From contig LSAX01000007.1 in NCBI GenBank assembly GCA_001557505.1, forward strand, positions 1,798,001-1,862,000: 64,000 nucleotides of DNA, given 5' to 3'. This stretch comes from Reticulascus tulasneorum. Lineage: Eukaryota; Ascomycota; Sordariomycetes; Glomerellales; Reticulascaceae. The notes under the pieces were generated by a model. The model did not search any database and was not told the origin of the DNA. It saw only the letters and a list, made by a program, of their open reading frames with translations. Of the stretch, positions 45,563-58,400 are shown one piece after another. Numbering within the stretch: the first letter of the stretch is position 1; every line of letters begins with the position of its first letter. A program made the translations under genes and the position numbers.

Positions 45563-48500
45563 CTACTTCCGCTTCGTTCCCTTGCTACCACGGCCGCTGC
45601 TTTTCCCCTGCCCCCCTTTGGCCCCTCCACCAGCACTTCCGCTCATTCCACCTGCCATCATCAGCTTCACCTTGCCCACCGGAACGCAATTCACCACCTC
45701 CTCCGGCTTCAAGGCCTTGAGCAACTCCACTTCTCTCGGCCACATACGTTCTGGGTCCCGCGACTGCTCATCCACGACACCTTTCTTGGTAGGCGCAATA
45801 CGCCACCTCTCCAGGACTTCCTTGATTACCTTCCCCTTCTTCAACGCGCCAGGCTGCAGCTTTGCCTTGTACTTGACCTTGGCCATCGCATTCCATGGTG
45901 CACAGACAGGTATCGCCTCGATGATCTCATCTCCAACCAGTGGTGTACCAATCAGAGCATCAAGAGGCGTCATCTTTTCAGCTTCGTCCGTGTCGAGCAA
46001 CTCGACACCTTCGTCGTGCATTATGCGGCGTATCTCCTCATGCTCCGCGGTCTCCTTCTGCGTTTTCTGGTGTTGGGCACGTCGCCTTTCCTTGGCAGCT
46101 GCAAAATCGGCTTCCTTTTGTGCTTTAGCCTTTGCGTCTTCCTCCATCTTCTGTTTCCCCGCAGCAGCGCCGATGAGAGCCTCGGCTGCAGCCCGGTCTT
46201 CTTCGTCCTGATGCTTGTATTTAGCGGCAATCTTCTTGGCCTTGCCCTTTTGTCCCCGTTTCGGCTGGCCCTTCTTCGAGGTAGGAGTTCCACTTGCTGT
46301 TGAGCCTGGTCCTGTCGATGTCTTTCCATGCATCGAGGTAGTCTCGGTTGCTGCATCTTCTGCGTCGTTCTCTCCGTCATCAGAATCTTCCGGATCCCCA
46401 GGAACTGGTTCCGTTCCGTGTTGCTCATCATGCAGCTCCAGGTTCTCTAGCTTCTCTGTTGTGTCTGGCTGTCCCGACTCGTCCCCGTCGTGCAAACTAT
46501 CCTCCTGATCGTCTTCCTCGAAGCCTTGCAATGGGTTATCGCGCGGCTTCTCGTCTTCTAGATCGTGATCAAACTCATCAGATGCATTATCGGAGTCATC
46601 ATTCTGCTCTGTGAAACCACCCTCGTCTGCAGTAGACCCATGGGTCTCAGTTCTCGACTCGTCTGGGCCGCCAACACTATCCGCTGGATTTTGGAGCCTG
46701 TGTTTCATGTGGCTTGCTTTACTCTGCTCGCTGATTCTGAACAACACCCCGATTCCTAGCAGCAATTGCGCCGGGGGAAGGAAGTTCTTCTTTCCACGAA
46801 CCATGAAGCTACCAGTGGGGAGGAACTCTCCCGTCGGAGCAGACTTCGATACTTGATCAGCGTTAACCCACCAAGCCGACATGCCTGCCTTGGAATCCCA
46901 CGCATTAGAAGAACAGACGGACAATGTGCCAGCTTGGGAAAGTGTTGATGGAGGTATGGGCGCGTCTGGTGTGCTTGGGTTGTTCTTGATGATGACGCTC
47001 GCAGCGCCATGCAAGTCCGCGTGGCAGTAAATGTCTCCCTTACGGAGATATCGCTTGTACAAAATCTCGTTCTGCTGGGCATCCTTTCCTCCAAGAACTA
47101 AATACCCATCAGATGATAAAAACCAAATGAACTTCTCAAACCAGAACTGCTTTCGGATTGGTATCAGGATGGCCTTTTCCTGCTTCAAGCCTTTTCTGAG
47201 GTCCTCGTTGATCTTCTTTTCGGCATTCGTCAACGCAATCGATGACTGCTGTAGCGTTTTCTCCTCTTTTATAGCGGCCGTCCGTTTCTGGTCGTAGTAT
47301 TCCCGCGCATTGGCCCACGGTGTCAGTCCGAGCTTGATGTCGACTTCTAGTCGCTTGTCAACCGTCTTTTGCTTGCCTGCGTCTGTTCCCGCATAGCCAT
47401 CTTCTGATACGTCTGAGTCGGTCTCATAAGCGTCATCTTCGTCTTCCATATTCTCCTCTTCCCCGATCAGGAGAGTAACAGTATTATCGATGAGTTTTAG
47501 TGGCAACTTGATGATCTCTGCAACAGGATTCTGTCGCTTCTGTTCTCGTTCCACGAGCTTGTTAATGTCGACCCAGTCCATCCCTTGCTGAAGTAGGCCA
47601 GTGACTGCATCCATTGCCTCCTGTATTCTCTCAACGTTGGTCTCGATCGCAGCGGCTTTCTGTAGATTGAGTAACTGAGCTCCTTGGAGCCCTTCAACTC
47701 GCTTCGCTTGATCTTGCCTAGCAGCATCAATCTTTCTTTTCGCCGCGGCTTCTCTCTCCGTCAATTTGGACTCCAGCTTTTGACCTTCAAGTGACGAGAA
47801 AAACTCATCCACTGTTTTGTTGTACCCGTCAAATGTAAGGACCTTGACTGATGGATCGTTGGCGAACTTTTGGGGCAGGAAAGGATGGAAGTCTTCATAA
47901 AGGAGGTCTTCTCGTTTCGTGTCGTCTGGTTTTTCTTTGGCGGTCTCGGAATCTACCTTGGGCCGAAACTTCGCAAAGATGTAGCCCTTGGCCGTAGCGG
48001 AGCTGGTAGCATCTTCTACTATAGTTCTTGCCTCGGTCAAGGCTCGCAACAGATCATCGAGTAGGGTCTCGTTCTCAAGGATATCGGAGGGTTTTGTGGC
48101 GGAGTTGAACATTGTTACTTGAAATGCATGATCAACGAGGATTGGCGGCAACTCAGTAATGGTAGTTGAAAGGGCTTTCCTCAATTCATCCCCCGGTTTC
48201 GTCTTGAATTTCTTACCAGCAGCCACTGCCGCAGAATTTCTTTCTATTGTCGACTTGAGCGCATCACGGATTCGTTCCTTAGTCAGCTGCGGTATTCCAA
48301 CATAGTTCTGTCTGTTTTCAAGCAGATATGTTAGGCCAACTCTTTGCGGTTCCTGCCCTTCACCCTCGGACACTGTTCGCAGTAAGGTTAAGATCTTTAG
48401 CTCGCTGTCTGTCAGGATGACATTTCCACTCTGCGGGTAGCTGGTGATTAGCTCTATCGCGTCCTATAAGTGTAGTGCGGCTCTCTCCAACTTACGGCAA

Positions 48501-48903
48501 AAAACTCCAAATACAGTCGATACTGGCCATCACTGAACTGGAACTCGATTATCCTGTCCGTCCCAATCTGGGACACGGCTGTTAACCGTCTTGTCTTGAG
48601 AAACTTTCGAAGCCGCGCAACGAATGCCGAGGGAGCCGCGGCCGTGGTGCGCGCAAAGTCTGTTAAGTGACATCGGAACCCGGAGTCGATGAGCAGCTGT
48701 TTTTTGTTGTCGGGTTTGGCGAACTTGAGGAGGAGGATCTTGGAGGAAAGGTCGTAGACATTGGCAAGGCGAAGGGTTACCAAGCTTTCCTGGAGCTCAT
48801 GGGCGATGACCTACACGGGGCTGTTAGCTTTGAAAGGAATGGCATTCGGGTTAGGGAGCTGGTAACGAACCTTGACATCCAGCGAAGAGAATCTCTGCTT
48901 CAT
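45563..48903 (-). CDS. rqc2: Rqc2/NEMF, ribosome quality control complex subunit 2
   Basis: Three exons (48903-48871, 48810-48496, 48430-45563) give 1071 residues. The short first exon encodes MKQRFSSLDVK. The NFACT-N domain follows (ELQESLVTLRLANVYDL, SGFRCHLTDFAR, then SGNVILTDSELKILTLLR across intron 2). A central coiled coil is present, then the NFACT-R domain (KQFWFEKFIWFLSSDGYLVLGGKDAQQNE, here quoted in part, with KGDIYCHADLHGA). A long acidic and Lys-rich segment leads to the NFACT-C end. Rqc2 binds the 60S subunit with its blocked peptidyl-tRNA, helps Ltn1 ubiquitinate the nascent chain and, in yeast, directs C-terminal Ala/Thr tailing. It works in the same pathway as VMS1, encoded 25 kb to the left. 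Intron 2 could also be misread, because the frame after CACTTATAG stays open, but SGNVILTDSEL is the conserved junction. Confidence 0.95.
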
Positions 48904-51544
48904 CTTTAAATCGGGTTTGCAAAAGTCTCTCAGCACCTGAGCATGTTAGGATTCCGGTGTCCCGGATGAATTTCTAGAAGCTTTATGAAGAGTCAAAGAG
49001 GGGCAGATTTCAAATGGGAGGTCAATCGCGGGGCAATCGTGGCTTGACTACCGCACCGCCACAAATGACATAGGTCAATTTGACATGAACAAAGGGCTTA
49101 CAAGACGTGGTGAGAGCCTGGGACTTTGGTAAATCACAACGTAGGATTGTATCTTGAATGATTAGCGACTTTACAATTTCAAACCGCCGATGGATAGGAG
49201 GTTTCTCCGCATGGTACTGTTCAAAGAGAGGATGGGAACTCTCTCAGAGCGCTCCTTAATATCTTGGTGGAATCTTATGATGCTACATTTTGGTTCTGGT
49301 GACATTTCTAGTCCCGAAGTCACCCAGAGCAAGAGTTTCCGACGCAAACAAGTCAAAACCAGTCTTGATTACAGATAGAACACACAATTTGGGGCTTCTT
49401 GTTGACAGCCATTCTCCGCAGAACTTAAGGGATAACCCTGCGGTATGGCGACGCCATATTGGAAGAGCCAGAGAATTTGAAGGACCTAAAGTTCTTTTCG
49501 AAGAGGGATCCGAGTGATTACATGCTGCGTTAACCTTCGATCCAGCTTGATCAAAAGGACAGAGTCTCACCGTCGCACTACGGAGGCATAATTTGAAGTA
49601 AGCGCACAAGGTAATCGTGGGGGGTTGAGATTTAAGTTACTAGGTACTCGATCATCGTTCGGGAAAGTATCCCCCGCCTCGGGCAAGTGATACATGCATG
49701 CATTTTCGAACCAGCAGTCAAGTCGTGGTATTCTAGATCACCACCGAACACTCAGTGAGGTCCTAACCACAGATTCAACATTACTGAGAAATTACTTGAA
49801 CAGTCAAGGCTTCGAATAGCACCGGAGGAGCCCGCTGATCTCGAACAAAATACCATCACGCCAGCAACAGCTGGGAGGTTGGTCAACGGCAATCATCGAT
49901 ACTTCTAGTTAGCCGAGCTTCGCCCCTAACCGGGTTAGCCTCAAAGCCAAGCCTTCAGTCGCCCAGGCAACCAGGGGTATCCAAGGCTCGAAGGGAGCTC
50001 CCGTCCCGGGACTTTCGCCAGTGTGACCTTGCCAACCCCGGTGCTGTTCGCATCATGAATCTTTGTGAAGCTGAGGAAGGTTGGAACTGAACTGGAGGTC
50101 GATTTTTTACTAACGACTTCTCCCGTCGACTGGAGGGTATATAATTATAAAGTGAAGGCATCAGTCGATTCGAGAAATTTGGCGTCGTTGGGGGCCAATA
50201 ATCTACGCAACACCTAATAAGACACGTCGACGACGCGGAAACGAAGCACCGGCTTTGCACAGTTGAGCGCCTCATTTGCAAGGTGACCATGCTCTTGCAT
50301 AAGTCGTGGCGGGTTGCATCTCATGGCCCAATGGGTTGAATCCACGATATCGACCAGCCATGGATGGGGTTCTCCACCGCCGCCCGCAGCTCTCTGACCA
50401 CAGAACATGAGGGTGGTTGGGGCTCCTTGTCGAGCCAATGGCCCTGCAAATCTGCATCATTTGGGCTTTTTGATGCCGACCATGCATATTCAAAATCGAA
50501 CGAATTGGGGGCAGTTTCTATGGGATTTGCTACAAACTCAACTCGTATCCAGCCACCTCCCTGCGGTCAACATCCGTCTTTCAGCTGTGACAGGTGGACG
50601 CAGGTTTGTTAGTGCAACTGAACGAGGTTCTACCTGTCACATTGTGCAAGGCATGCCAGAAGTTACACATGCGTGGTGTGTTGCGAGTGTGTTGCCAGTG
50701 GCGCACACCAGATCCTGTGAATGGTGCACTGGGGAAAGCGATGGCGGCCAATTTGACTTGGATAGTGATCCGGGGATCCGTTGGACGCGCCATGGGCCCT
50801 CATCTTGCCTCTGTGGAGAAAAGCGCCGAGGACCAAGCCCACCGCGTTTGACGGGCTTCAGCGAGGTTATGCCTTTCAAAGAGGTTGGAGATACCCAATG
50901 GACGTGCAGTACAGTTGCATAGCGCTAATCAGCTGCTGACGGGGAAGACCACGCGGATGCAAATAATACCACTATGTGATCAGCAAGAAGCCTGGGATGG
51001 CACTGGAGGAGAATTTGCAAAATTGGAGACGCGGTCTGGCGGTGCCCTGTCCTTTTCTGGTGAGATGTAAGTTACATACAAGGGTGGCTTTATGGATATC
51101 CACTTGGCCGCTTCGCGAGCTAAACTGTTTTGAGTCCGAGTAAACAAAGCCTCACCACACACAACTGACGGGGCGCCAATGTAAACAATGCGACCTCTCA
51201 GGCCTTCACACACACACCCTTGCCTCAGCAACCAGGAAACCCAATGCCACGCACATCTCTGCTGCTGCACCCATCCAGCCCCCCGTCCACAAAACCCAAT
51301 GCATCTTCCACATCCTGCAGATTCTCCTCTCTCCCTCCAATAAACCCTCAAAGCCATTCTTCACTCCAACAGCTTTCTGCCCAATCCTCTCTCCCACCTT
51401 TTCCTACACAGACCAAAGAGGGCCCGAAGAGAAAAGACACAAGAAGCGCGTGTACCTCCCACGGCTTCTTACCATTTTCTCCTTCCCCCTTTGTTTTTCT
51501 AGGAAAACGAAGCAAGAGGAATCTTCTAGTCTTCCTTTCGTGTC
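48904..51544. other. Intergenic region between divergent RQC2 and HEX1
   Basis: No independent gene is supported in 2.6 kb. Open frames at 50364-50922 and 51220-51609 have no recognisable features. The right part (from about 51200) is C-rich and C/T-rich, as expected for the promoter and 5' leader of a strongly transcribed gene such as HEX1. It may contain a short first exon for the long HEX1 form. Confidence 0.45.
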
Positions 51545-52434
51545 TTGACGAAAGGTCGAAGAGAAGAATCTCCTCTCTGCGCCCCCAAGGCCGCCAACCT
51601 GGACTTTGAAGCCCGAGTCCCCGTTCCCTTCAGCATCTTCCCCTCATCCTACCGGGAGGCCGAAGCCCAGACAACCACAAAGACACACGAAGAGCTAGAG
51701 ATCAAACTTCCCTCAACGCAAGCCGCCGGACGGGAAGGTCAATACTCTTCATTCTCTGCGACCGCCGAACTTCCTCCTCGCGGAGAACAACGCTTCAGCG
51801 AAGAAGAGGTCCGTATTGAAGAACGATACCGCCGTCCCGGCATCCGTCAAGAGTCGCACTACCGAGAAGAGCACCGGTATGTTTTGAACACTCCTTATTT
51901 TCTACTACCCGATTCCTCCCGCCATAAATCGTGTGCATGGTACCATTTGTCAATCGTCATGCCCCATCCCATGTTTTTGGGCACGACAAATTAGCGGAGC
52001 TCTAGACCAAATATTTGGCGAGATTTCCTCTTCCCCATTACGAGATATGCCGACCAGGACCCCTGGACGCCACACACTCCCCCCCTACTCTTGTTGACCA
52101 AGTAACGAGACCTTGAGAAACAAACTTCATCAACTAACTCTGCCATTTCTTTAGACCTCACACCGAGTATCGCAAGGAAACTCATATTGAAATTGACCAG
52201 CATCGTCACCACCACTCCAGCCCAATCGACATCGCCGAGCGGGAATACCGAGAACGCTTCCAGCCATCGTATCGAGAGGAAGTAACTGTTGAACGTCACC
52301 CAATCAAGTCCCAGCACGTCGACGAATACACCGTCGAAGCTCAATCCGCCCAGCCAATCTACAAGGAAACCGTTCAGGTTACCGAGGAGACAGTCGAGCC
52401 TACCCGCTACACCCGCCAACAACAGAAAGCCAAG
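51545..52434 (+). CDS. In-frame N-terminal extension exons of HEX1 (long isoform, start unresolved)
   Basis: An exon ending at 51876 and an exon beginning at 52155 join in phase (EEHRPHTEYRKE) across a 278-nt intron. They run without a stop into the HEX1 core start at 52435. The left exon has no in-frame ATG back to a stop at 51527-51529, so its start must come from an upstream exon I could not place. The encoded sequence is rich in Arg, Glu and Tyr, with repeated motifs such as SYREAEAQ, EEVRIEERY and SYREEVTVERH. HEX1 genes of several Pezizomycotina are reported to be alternatively spliced at a long 5' intron, so this is probably the extended isoform. Confidence 0.6.
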
Positions 52435-53167
52435 ATGGGTTACTACGATGAGGATGGTAAGTTCTTGCGAATCAATCAACCCCCTGTCATGGCATGAATG
52501 CTGATGCGGTTCCCCAGGTCACTACCACTCCTTCCGTCACGGCCTGCACAAGCTTGCTGACAAGATCGTCCATCCGGAAGGCCATGAGAGAATCGAGGTG
52601 ACCGAGGTTCGAGAGTCTCGTTCCTCAGCTCCACGACGCAGCTCTGGCCCCGACGACTCCTACCTCCCCAACACCGTCACCATCCCGTGCCACCATATCC
52701 GCATGGGTGATTTCCTGATGCTCCAGGGCCGGCCGTGCCAGGTCATTCGCATCTCCACGTCTGCTGCTACTGGCCAATACCGTTACCTCGGTGTTGACCT
52801 TTTCACCAAGCAACTGCACGAGGAGTCCTCTTTCGTCAGCAACCCTGCCCCCAGCGTTGTTGTCCAGACCATGCTCGGCCCTGTCTTCAAGCAGTACCGA
52901 GTCCTGGACGTGCAAGACGGACGAAGTAAGTGATGTCTATTCAATGAATACATGCGAGACATTCCACTAACATTACCACTAGTTGTCGCCATGACTGAGA
53001 CCGGCGATGTCAAGCAAAGCCTCCCCGTCATCGACCAATCCAACCTCTGGTCCCGACTCACCGGTGCCTTCGAGTCCGGCCGAGGTAGCGTCCGCGTTCT
53101 CGTTCTGAACGACCGCGGCCGTGAGCTCGCCGTTGACATGAAGGTCATCCACGGCTCTCGACTCTAA
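52435..53167 (+). CDS. hex1: HEX-1, Woronin body major protein
   Basis: Three core exons (52435-52456, 52518-52925, 52983-53167) give 204 residues starting MGYYDEDGHYHSFRHG, the canonical HEX-1 N-terminus. The body has the eIF5A-like fold signature (PCHHIRMGDFLMLQGRPCQVI, here cut short, and YRVLDVQDGRIVAMTETGD). The C-terminus is SRL, a type-1 peroxisomal targeting signal. HEX-1 self-assembles inside peroxisomes into the dense core of Woronin bodies, which plug septal pores after wounding. The splice junctions all restore conserved sequence (DGHYHSF, DGRIVAM). The upstream frame stays open, so a longer isoform is likely. Presence of this gene identifies the organism as Pezizomycotina. Confidence 0.96.
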
Positions 53168-53810
53168 GCTTGCAGGGCTCCGCAACTGTAGCTTATGTCC
53201 TGTCTGATGACAAGTCACGACAGGTTCACTAGAGGGAGATCTTTCACATAGATGGACGCCGCGAATACTTGGATGGGTACGCGCTTTCCAAAGCGGATGG
53301 GCAAATATCATTAAGATTGGATAAATTGTAACGGACAGTACGGGGAGTGATCGGAGTATCGAGTAGATAGGTAGCTCTGTATATGATGTGTAATGCAGAT
53401 GGAAGTACTTTTCGTCATCATTTGTATTGGCGTTCTGTGACAACGTGATCAGCGAGATCTACTTCGCACCTGCCCACAGTCGTGTGGTATTCGAATGTAG
53501 TCTTCGAACCCTGGTTTCCATTCGTACGCGGCATGTAAATACGGTAGTAGTGCAATCTATTCTGGGTCTAACGCTCATTGTTATCTTGATAAGAGCTGCA
53601 GCTGCCGCAAACACACCTGCCCTCCACGGCAACCGCGGGGTATCTACGAGCTACCTTGTCGCTCCCATTGTCTTGCCTATACCATTACCATCTGCTGCTG
53701 CCAATGTTCTTTCTCTCTACATATCGAACTGCATAGATACACGCTGAACTGGAATCTCATCAACTTTCTTCATCACTGTATCACATCTCTGTAAAGGAAT
53801 CCAGTACAAG
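53168..53810. other. Intergenic region between HEX1 and bleomycin hydrolase gene
   Basis: This holds the HEX1 3' flank and the promoter of the next gene. Nothing else is supported. Confidence 0.5.
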
Positions 53811-55405
53811 ATGGGTTCCCAACCATCCAAGATCGCTGTTGACTACGCCGCCCAGGAGAAAGCGCTGCTTGAGCGAATTCGCAACATGCAAGTCAATTTT
53901 GACGACGATTTCGTTGATGTTGGAGATAAGTCTTTATCCAACGGGGTAAGTAGCAAAGTTGGGAAACTAACGCGATCGGCGGAAGCCCTTCCCGTCCACT
54001 TGGTTGAATCATGGCAGGGCGCCTTCATGGACGACCCCAAGAACAGGTACCCCGAGATTCCGCATATCTTACACTCTCGCAAACAGCTATCTAACATTAC
54101 CTCTCTAGGCTCGCCTTATCAGCACTAAGCTCTGCTAACCCCCAGACCGTCCTCACCTCTACGAAGACCCAGATCGCCGACCCGCACGCATTCAATATCA
54201 AGATCCCAGTCGAGGGCGGTCCCATCACGAACCAGGCCAGCAGTGGACGCTGCTGGCTCTTCGCCTCGACCAATGTCTTCCGCGTAGCGCTGATGAAGCG
54301 CTACAACCTCGATTCCTTCGAACTGTCGCAACAATACCTCTTCTTCTGGGACAAGCTTGAGAAGAGCAACTACTTCCTGGAACAAATCATCGATACCGCG
54401 GGCGAGGACCTCGACAGCAGGCTTGTTGCTACCCTGCGTGGTGACATCGTGTCGGACGGCGGCCAGTGGGACATGGTATACAACCTCGTTGAGAAGTACG
54501 GCTTGGTGCCGCAGGCGCTATACCCAGATACCTGGAACGCAAAGAACTCCGGCGTGGTGAACATGATCGTCAAGAACAAGCTAAGAGAATATGCATTGAT
54601 CCTACGGAAGATGATAAGGAGCGAGAGCTGCACTGCAGCCACGCTTTCCGGAACTAAGCAGAAGATGATGCGCGACATTCTCCTCGTATTGACGCTTTGC
54701 TTCGGGCCACCACCCAAGCCAGATGAGGAGTTTACTTGGACCTATCTCGATAAGAACGGCAAGGCACACGAGCTGACCACCACGCCCGCAGCGTTCGCGA
54801 AGGACATTTACAGCTCGGATTTCCGGGTCACCTCCTCCGTAATCTCAAGCATGGTCTCCCTCGTGAACGACCCTCGCCACGACCCCCTAACACTAATGAC
54901 CGTCTCCCGGCTGGGCAACATCGTCGGTGGTCGCGGCATAACGTACATTAACGTCGACATGCTCACGCTCAAGACCGCCTGCATCTCTATGCTCAAGGCC
55001 GGCTTTCCCATCTTCTTCGGCAGCGACGTCGGCAAGTTCAGCAACACAGCCTCAGGGATCATGGACCTGGACCTGATCGACTATACTCTGGGCTTCAATG
55101 TTTCCCTCTTGGGCATGGACAAGGCGGCGAGACTGCGCATGGGCGAGAGCCAGATGACACATGCAATGGTCCTGACGGCTGTGCATCTGAACGAGAAGGG
55201 CGAGAGTGTGCGATGGCGCGTGCAGAATAGCTGGGGCCCTGGCGCAGGCGATAAGGGCTGGTTTGTCATGAGCGATGCGTGGATGGACGAGTTTGTCTAC
55301 CAGGCGGTGATAGATCCCAAGTTCTTGAGCAAAGAGGTCAAGGATGTACTGACGAAGGAGCCGATTGTGCTGCCACTGTGGGATCCCATGGGTAGCTTGG
55401 CATAG
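53811..55405 (+). CDS. Bleomycin hydrolase-type cysteine aminopeptidase (C1B)
   Basis: Two exons (53811-54046, 54109-55405) joined across a 62-nt intron give 510 residues. The family includes human BLMH and yeast Lap3/Gal6, self-compartmentalised hexameric cytosolic aminopeptidases that detoxify homocysteine thiolactone and inactivate bleomycin. The papain-type triad is intact: Cys127 in QASSGRCWLFA, His430 in MTHAMV and Asn452 in VQNSWG. Other family blocks are visible (ELSQQYLFFWDKLEK, DGGQWDM, LVNDPRHDP). The protein begins MGSQPSK with no signal peptide; Gly2 could be N-myristoylated but this is only suggested by MGSQPS. The C-terminus ends in PLWDPMGSLA, close to the conserved C-terminal arm that trims substrates in Lap3. 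Confidence 0.95.
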
Positions 55406-58400
55406 GTGGAATGGCCATTGAGGTACAAGTGAAGCTGGAGGTCCAGGGGTTCAAGATGTTCTTTGTAAGAGAATTTGGATGATGGATGATATGTAGTAAC
55501 GTGATGGGTTCTATACCTGAGTGTAACAAGGGTGGTTGATGGATGTTTCAAGGCACGGGACGCATCATGCGAGACGAATCGGGATATGAACGACACTTGA
55601 GAGACGATGGAGACGCAATGATAGTTTTCCTAAATTACAGTGTAGCCTATTTCCAGTATTTTTTTATTTGCTAGTATTGAAATCGATATCGGAATAAGAC
55701 ACAGCAGAAACGGGTTCGAGACATGGGTAAGCATTCCCTGATATATCTCAAGGAGTCACTGAATTGCCAACAAATGCCAGCATACTAGAGAAGCTCATCT
55801 GTATACTGCCAAAGATACCTCCCGGCATTGCCAAATCGCATTGTATCCGGTCTATGCTTTCCCCAACTCAAAGCACGAACAACCACAGATGCAAGACAGC
55901 CTCGCAATGAGGGTCGTCAAATGAGGCGGCCTGGATACGCACTACTGATATAGCCTAGCACATGGGCAACGGATGCTAGCTAATAGTCTCGCCGAAATGA
56001 TCCAACGGCCTCTAAGTTGGCACGGTTCAGTCTGCGATCCGAAGGGCCACGTTTTGACGGGGTCGCGGAGTCGCTTGTGTGCAATCCAACAGTCAACACT
56101 ACCTTACAAGCTATGCCCTTGGGGGCACCAGCGGATTTCATGACCACGGATCCTGGATTTCAGGGGCTGACGAACTTCCAGATGCGATTTAGAGCACCGT
56201 GGTTGTCTGGCCACAGGATGAATGACGTCTACGAGTTGCTCTGAGTATTAGTCTCCTTAGTCGTTCAGTGTGCCACGTCCTCGATGTTTTGGTCTCAAAG
56301 TGGCCTAGCCATCTGACAACGCAGTGAAAGATTTGGTAAATGGCCTGCGTGCCTCGATGGGTTGTCCCCTTGTACCATGGCCATAATGCATTTGTGGTCG
56401 CATGTTAGTATATCATATCTGGTCCGTTGCTAGATCTTGCCATACTGAAAACACTATGGCCCTGCCAAGTTGGATAAAGCGCCAGAACACCAGAGACTAG
56501 CACACAACGCCAGTCCAACGTCCATGCCACGTAGAATCAGTAGGTCTGAGGGCAACGCAGCAAGCAAGCATTTTAGGGGATTTGATGCAATTGAGCCTTG
56601 AATACCACATGTGCTTCTGCATTGGGCACCAGAATCTGAATGCAACATGACAGCTCAACTTTGAGAGACCCAACGATCCACAAGTCATCAAATAATCACC
56701 GACACATCTCCCCAAATCGAACAATGCGACGCTGTCTCGGATCCGACCGCATAATCCATGCGCTTATGCTCCGGCGGGGATGATCGCTGACGAGCGCGAG
56801 TTGTCAATCGAGCCGGGATGATCCCTCGGCGTAGGACCGGGCCCCGGAGGGCGAGACTCGCATGGCCGTCCCTGCCCAACCGCAGTCTAGGGTCGTTGGG
56901 ACGCAATGGCATTGGAGGGAAGGTCTAGAATGAGCCATCCGAGGCGAACGGGCCGACAGGCTTCACCTAGTGAGATTTCCGAGATGGTCGGGCTGTCCTT
57001 GTCGCAGAGGGGCACATGGTAGAACGCGACGGGGCGAATCTATCATCTCGTTCGTGGGATGGAGTGGATTGCTTCTCTTCCGAAGTAGTCTGGCACACCT
57101 GGTAGGTATCAGACTGCCACGCATCCCAGAGGACGTTACACTGGCTGCCTTTCGGGGTCCGACGAGAGCGTCCGCGGCAATGCCAGAGTAAGAGAAGCGG
57201 TGAAGAGCGTGTGTTTAGGCAGGCCGTCAAATGTGTCACTCCAGCCTGATAGTCCATCTTACAATGGAGTGATGAAAACCATCGGCAGTTGCGGCTGAGC
57301 AATATCTCCTCCGTAACTCATCGGCAGCCTTTCACCAGACGCCCCCACATTCGAGAAAGGCTAAAGGAAAGTGGCTTGCAGACAGATTCTGCACTTCAAG
57401 TCTCGATTTCCTGTATAGCGTGAGAGGTTTCCCCATTGGAGAGCCATTATAGAATTCTCCTTGTGGATCACGAAGGACGGTGTGGGAGCCACAGCTAGTC
57501 CAGGCAGCTAAGATAGAGACATCGAAGCGGCGTCAGGCCAAAATCAAAGGTGGGAAGGCAACGTCGGCAACTAGGAAAACCCCGAATAAAAAAATGGGAC
57601 ATCTTCGCATTGCGACCGATGGACTTGGCTTCAAAGGAAGGGGGAGGCTATGAAATTGGCATGTTGGGTCGAATTTCGCGTTGCAGCCCGAGGCAAGGGA
57701 ATGCTTGCGAGACAAAGAGACGAAACTGCCTGGCGTGGCCCCTCTTCTTTCCTCCCCGTTAGTAGTAACATCTAACGAGATGAGACGAAAGAAACAGACA
57801 ACTAGCTTCTTTGTCTATCCAGCCTACCAGTCTTTGACGTGCCTCCTTGCTTGCGCCAAGTAAGAGGGTGTTGGCATGGATGGGAGGAATGGGGGCTGTC
57901 AGCGGTTGGTGTGGTGTGTTTGGTGAATTCTATACCTCCAAGGTATTGAATATCTTGCAAACTGTACGGGTTGCCACTGCAAGAATGAACCCAGAAACTG
58001 TGGTTTGCTTTGTTCGCTCGAGCGAGAATGATTGTCGGTGGTGGCAGTGGACGAATCCTCTTCGGAGAACCCGCATACGTAGTTGGTCACATTGGCCGAT
58101 CATATCGCTTCAGTTACGAAGTATTCAGTTTTGATAACATAACCCGTCCACTCTTTGAGAAACTGATGGACCGGGACATCGAAGTTCCATACATGCTCAT
58201 TTAACCATCTGCATCACGGGCTCACACAATCCGACGCACCACTGGCTCTGTGCTTACACAAGCAGTAGCGTTTTTGTTACTAACTGACGTCGACGAATTT
58301 CTCACACCAGAGCGTGCCTGTCACGGCCGAACCCGAGATTGGACAACTGTGACGGCATTCTTTGTACTCCTCCCTCCCCCCGCCTCAGGGCCATGGACGG

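Noticed and set aside
45326..46303. 325-residue plus-strand open frame
   Set aside because: It lies antisense to the RQC2 C-terminal coding region. Its composition is the reverse complement of Lys/Glu-rich codons, and it has no domain or start context.
55690..55730. tRNA B-box-like GGTTCGA sequence
   Set aside because: There is no matching A box or cloverleaf around it; no tRNA was found anywhere in the window.
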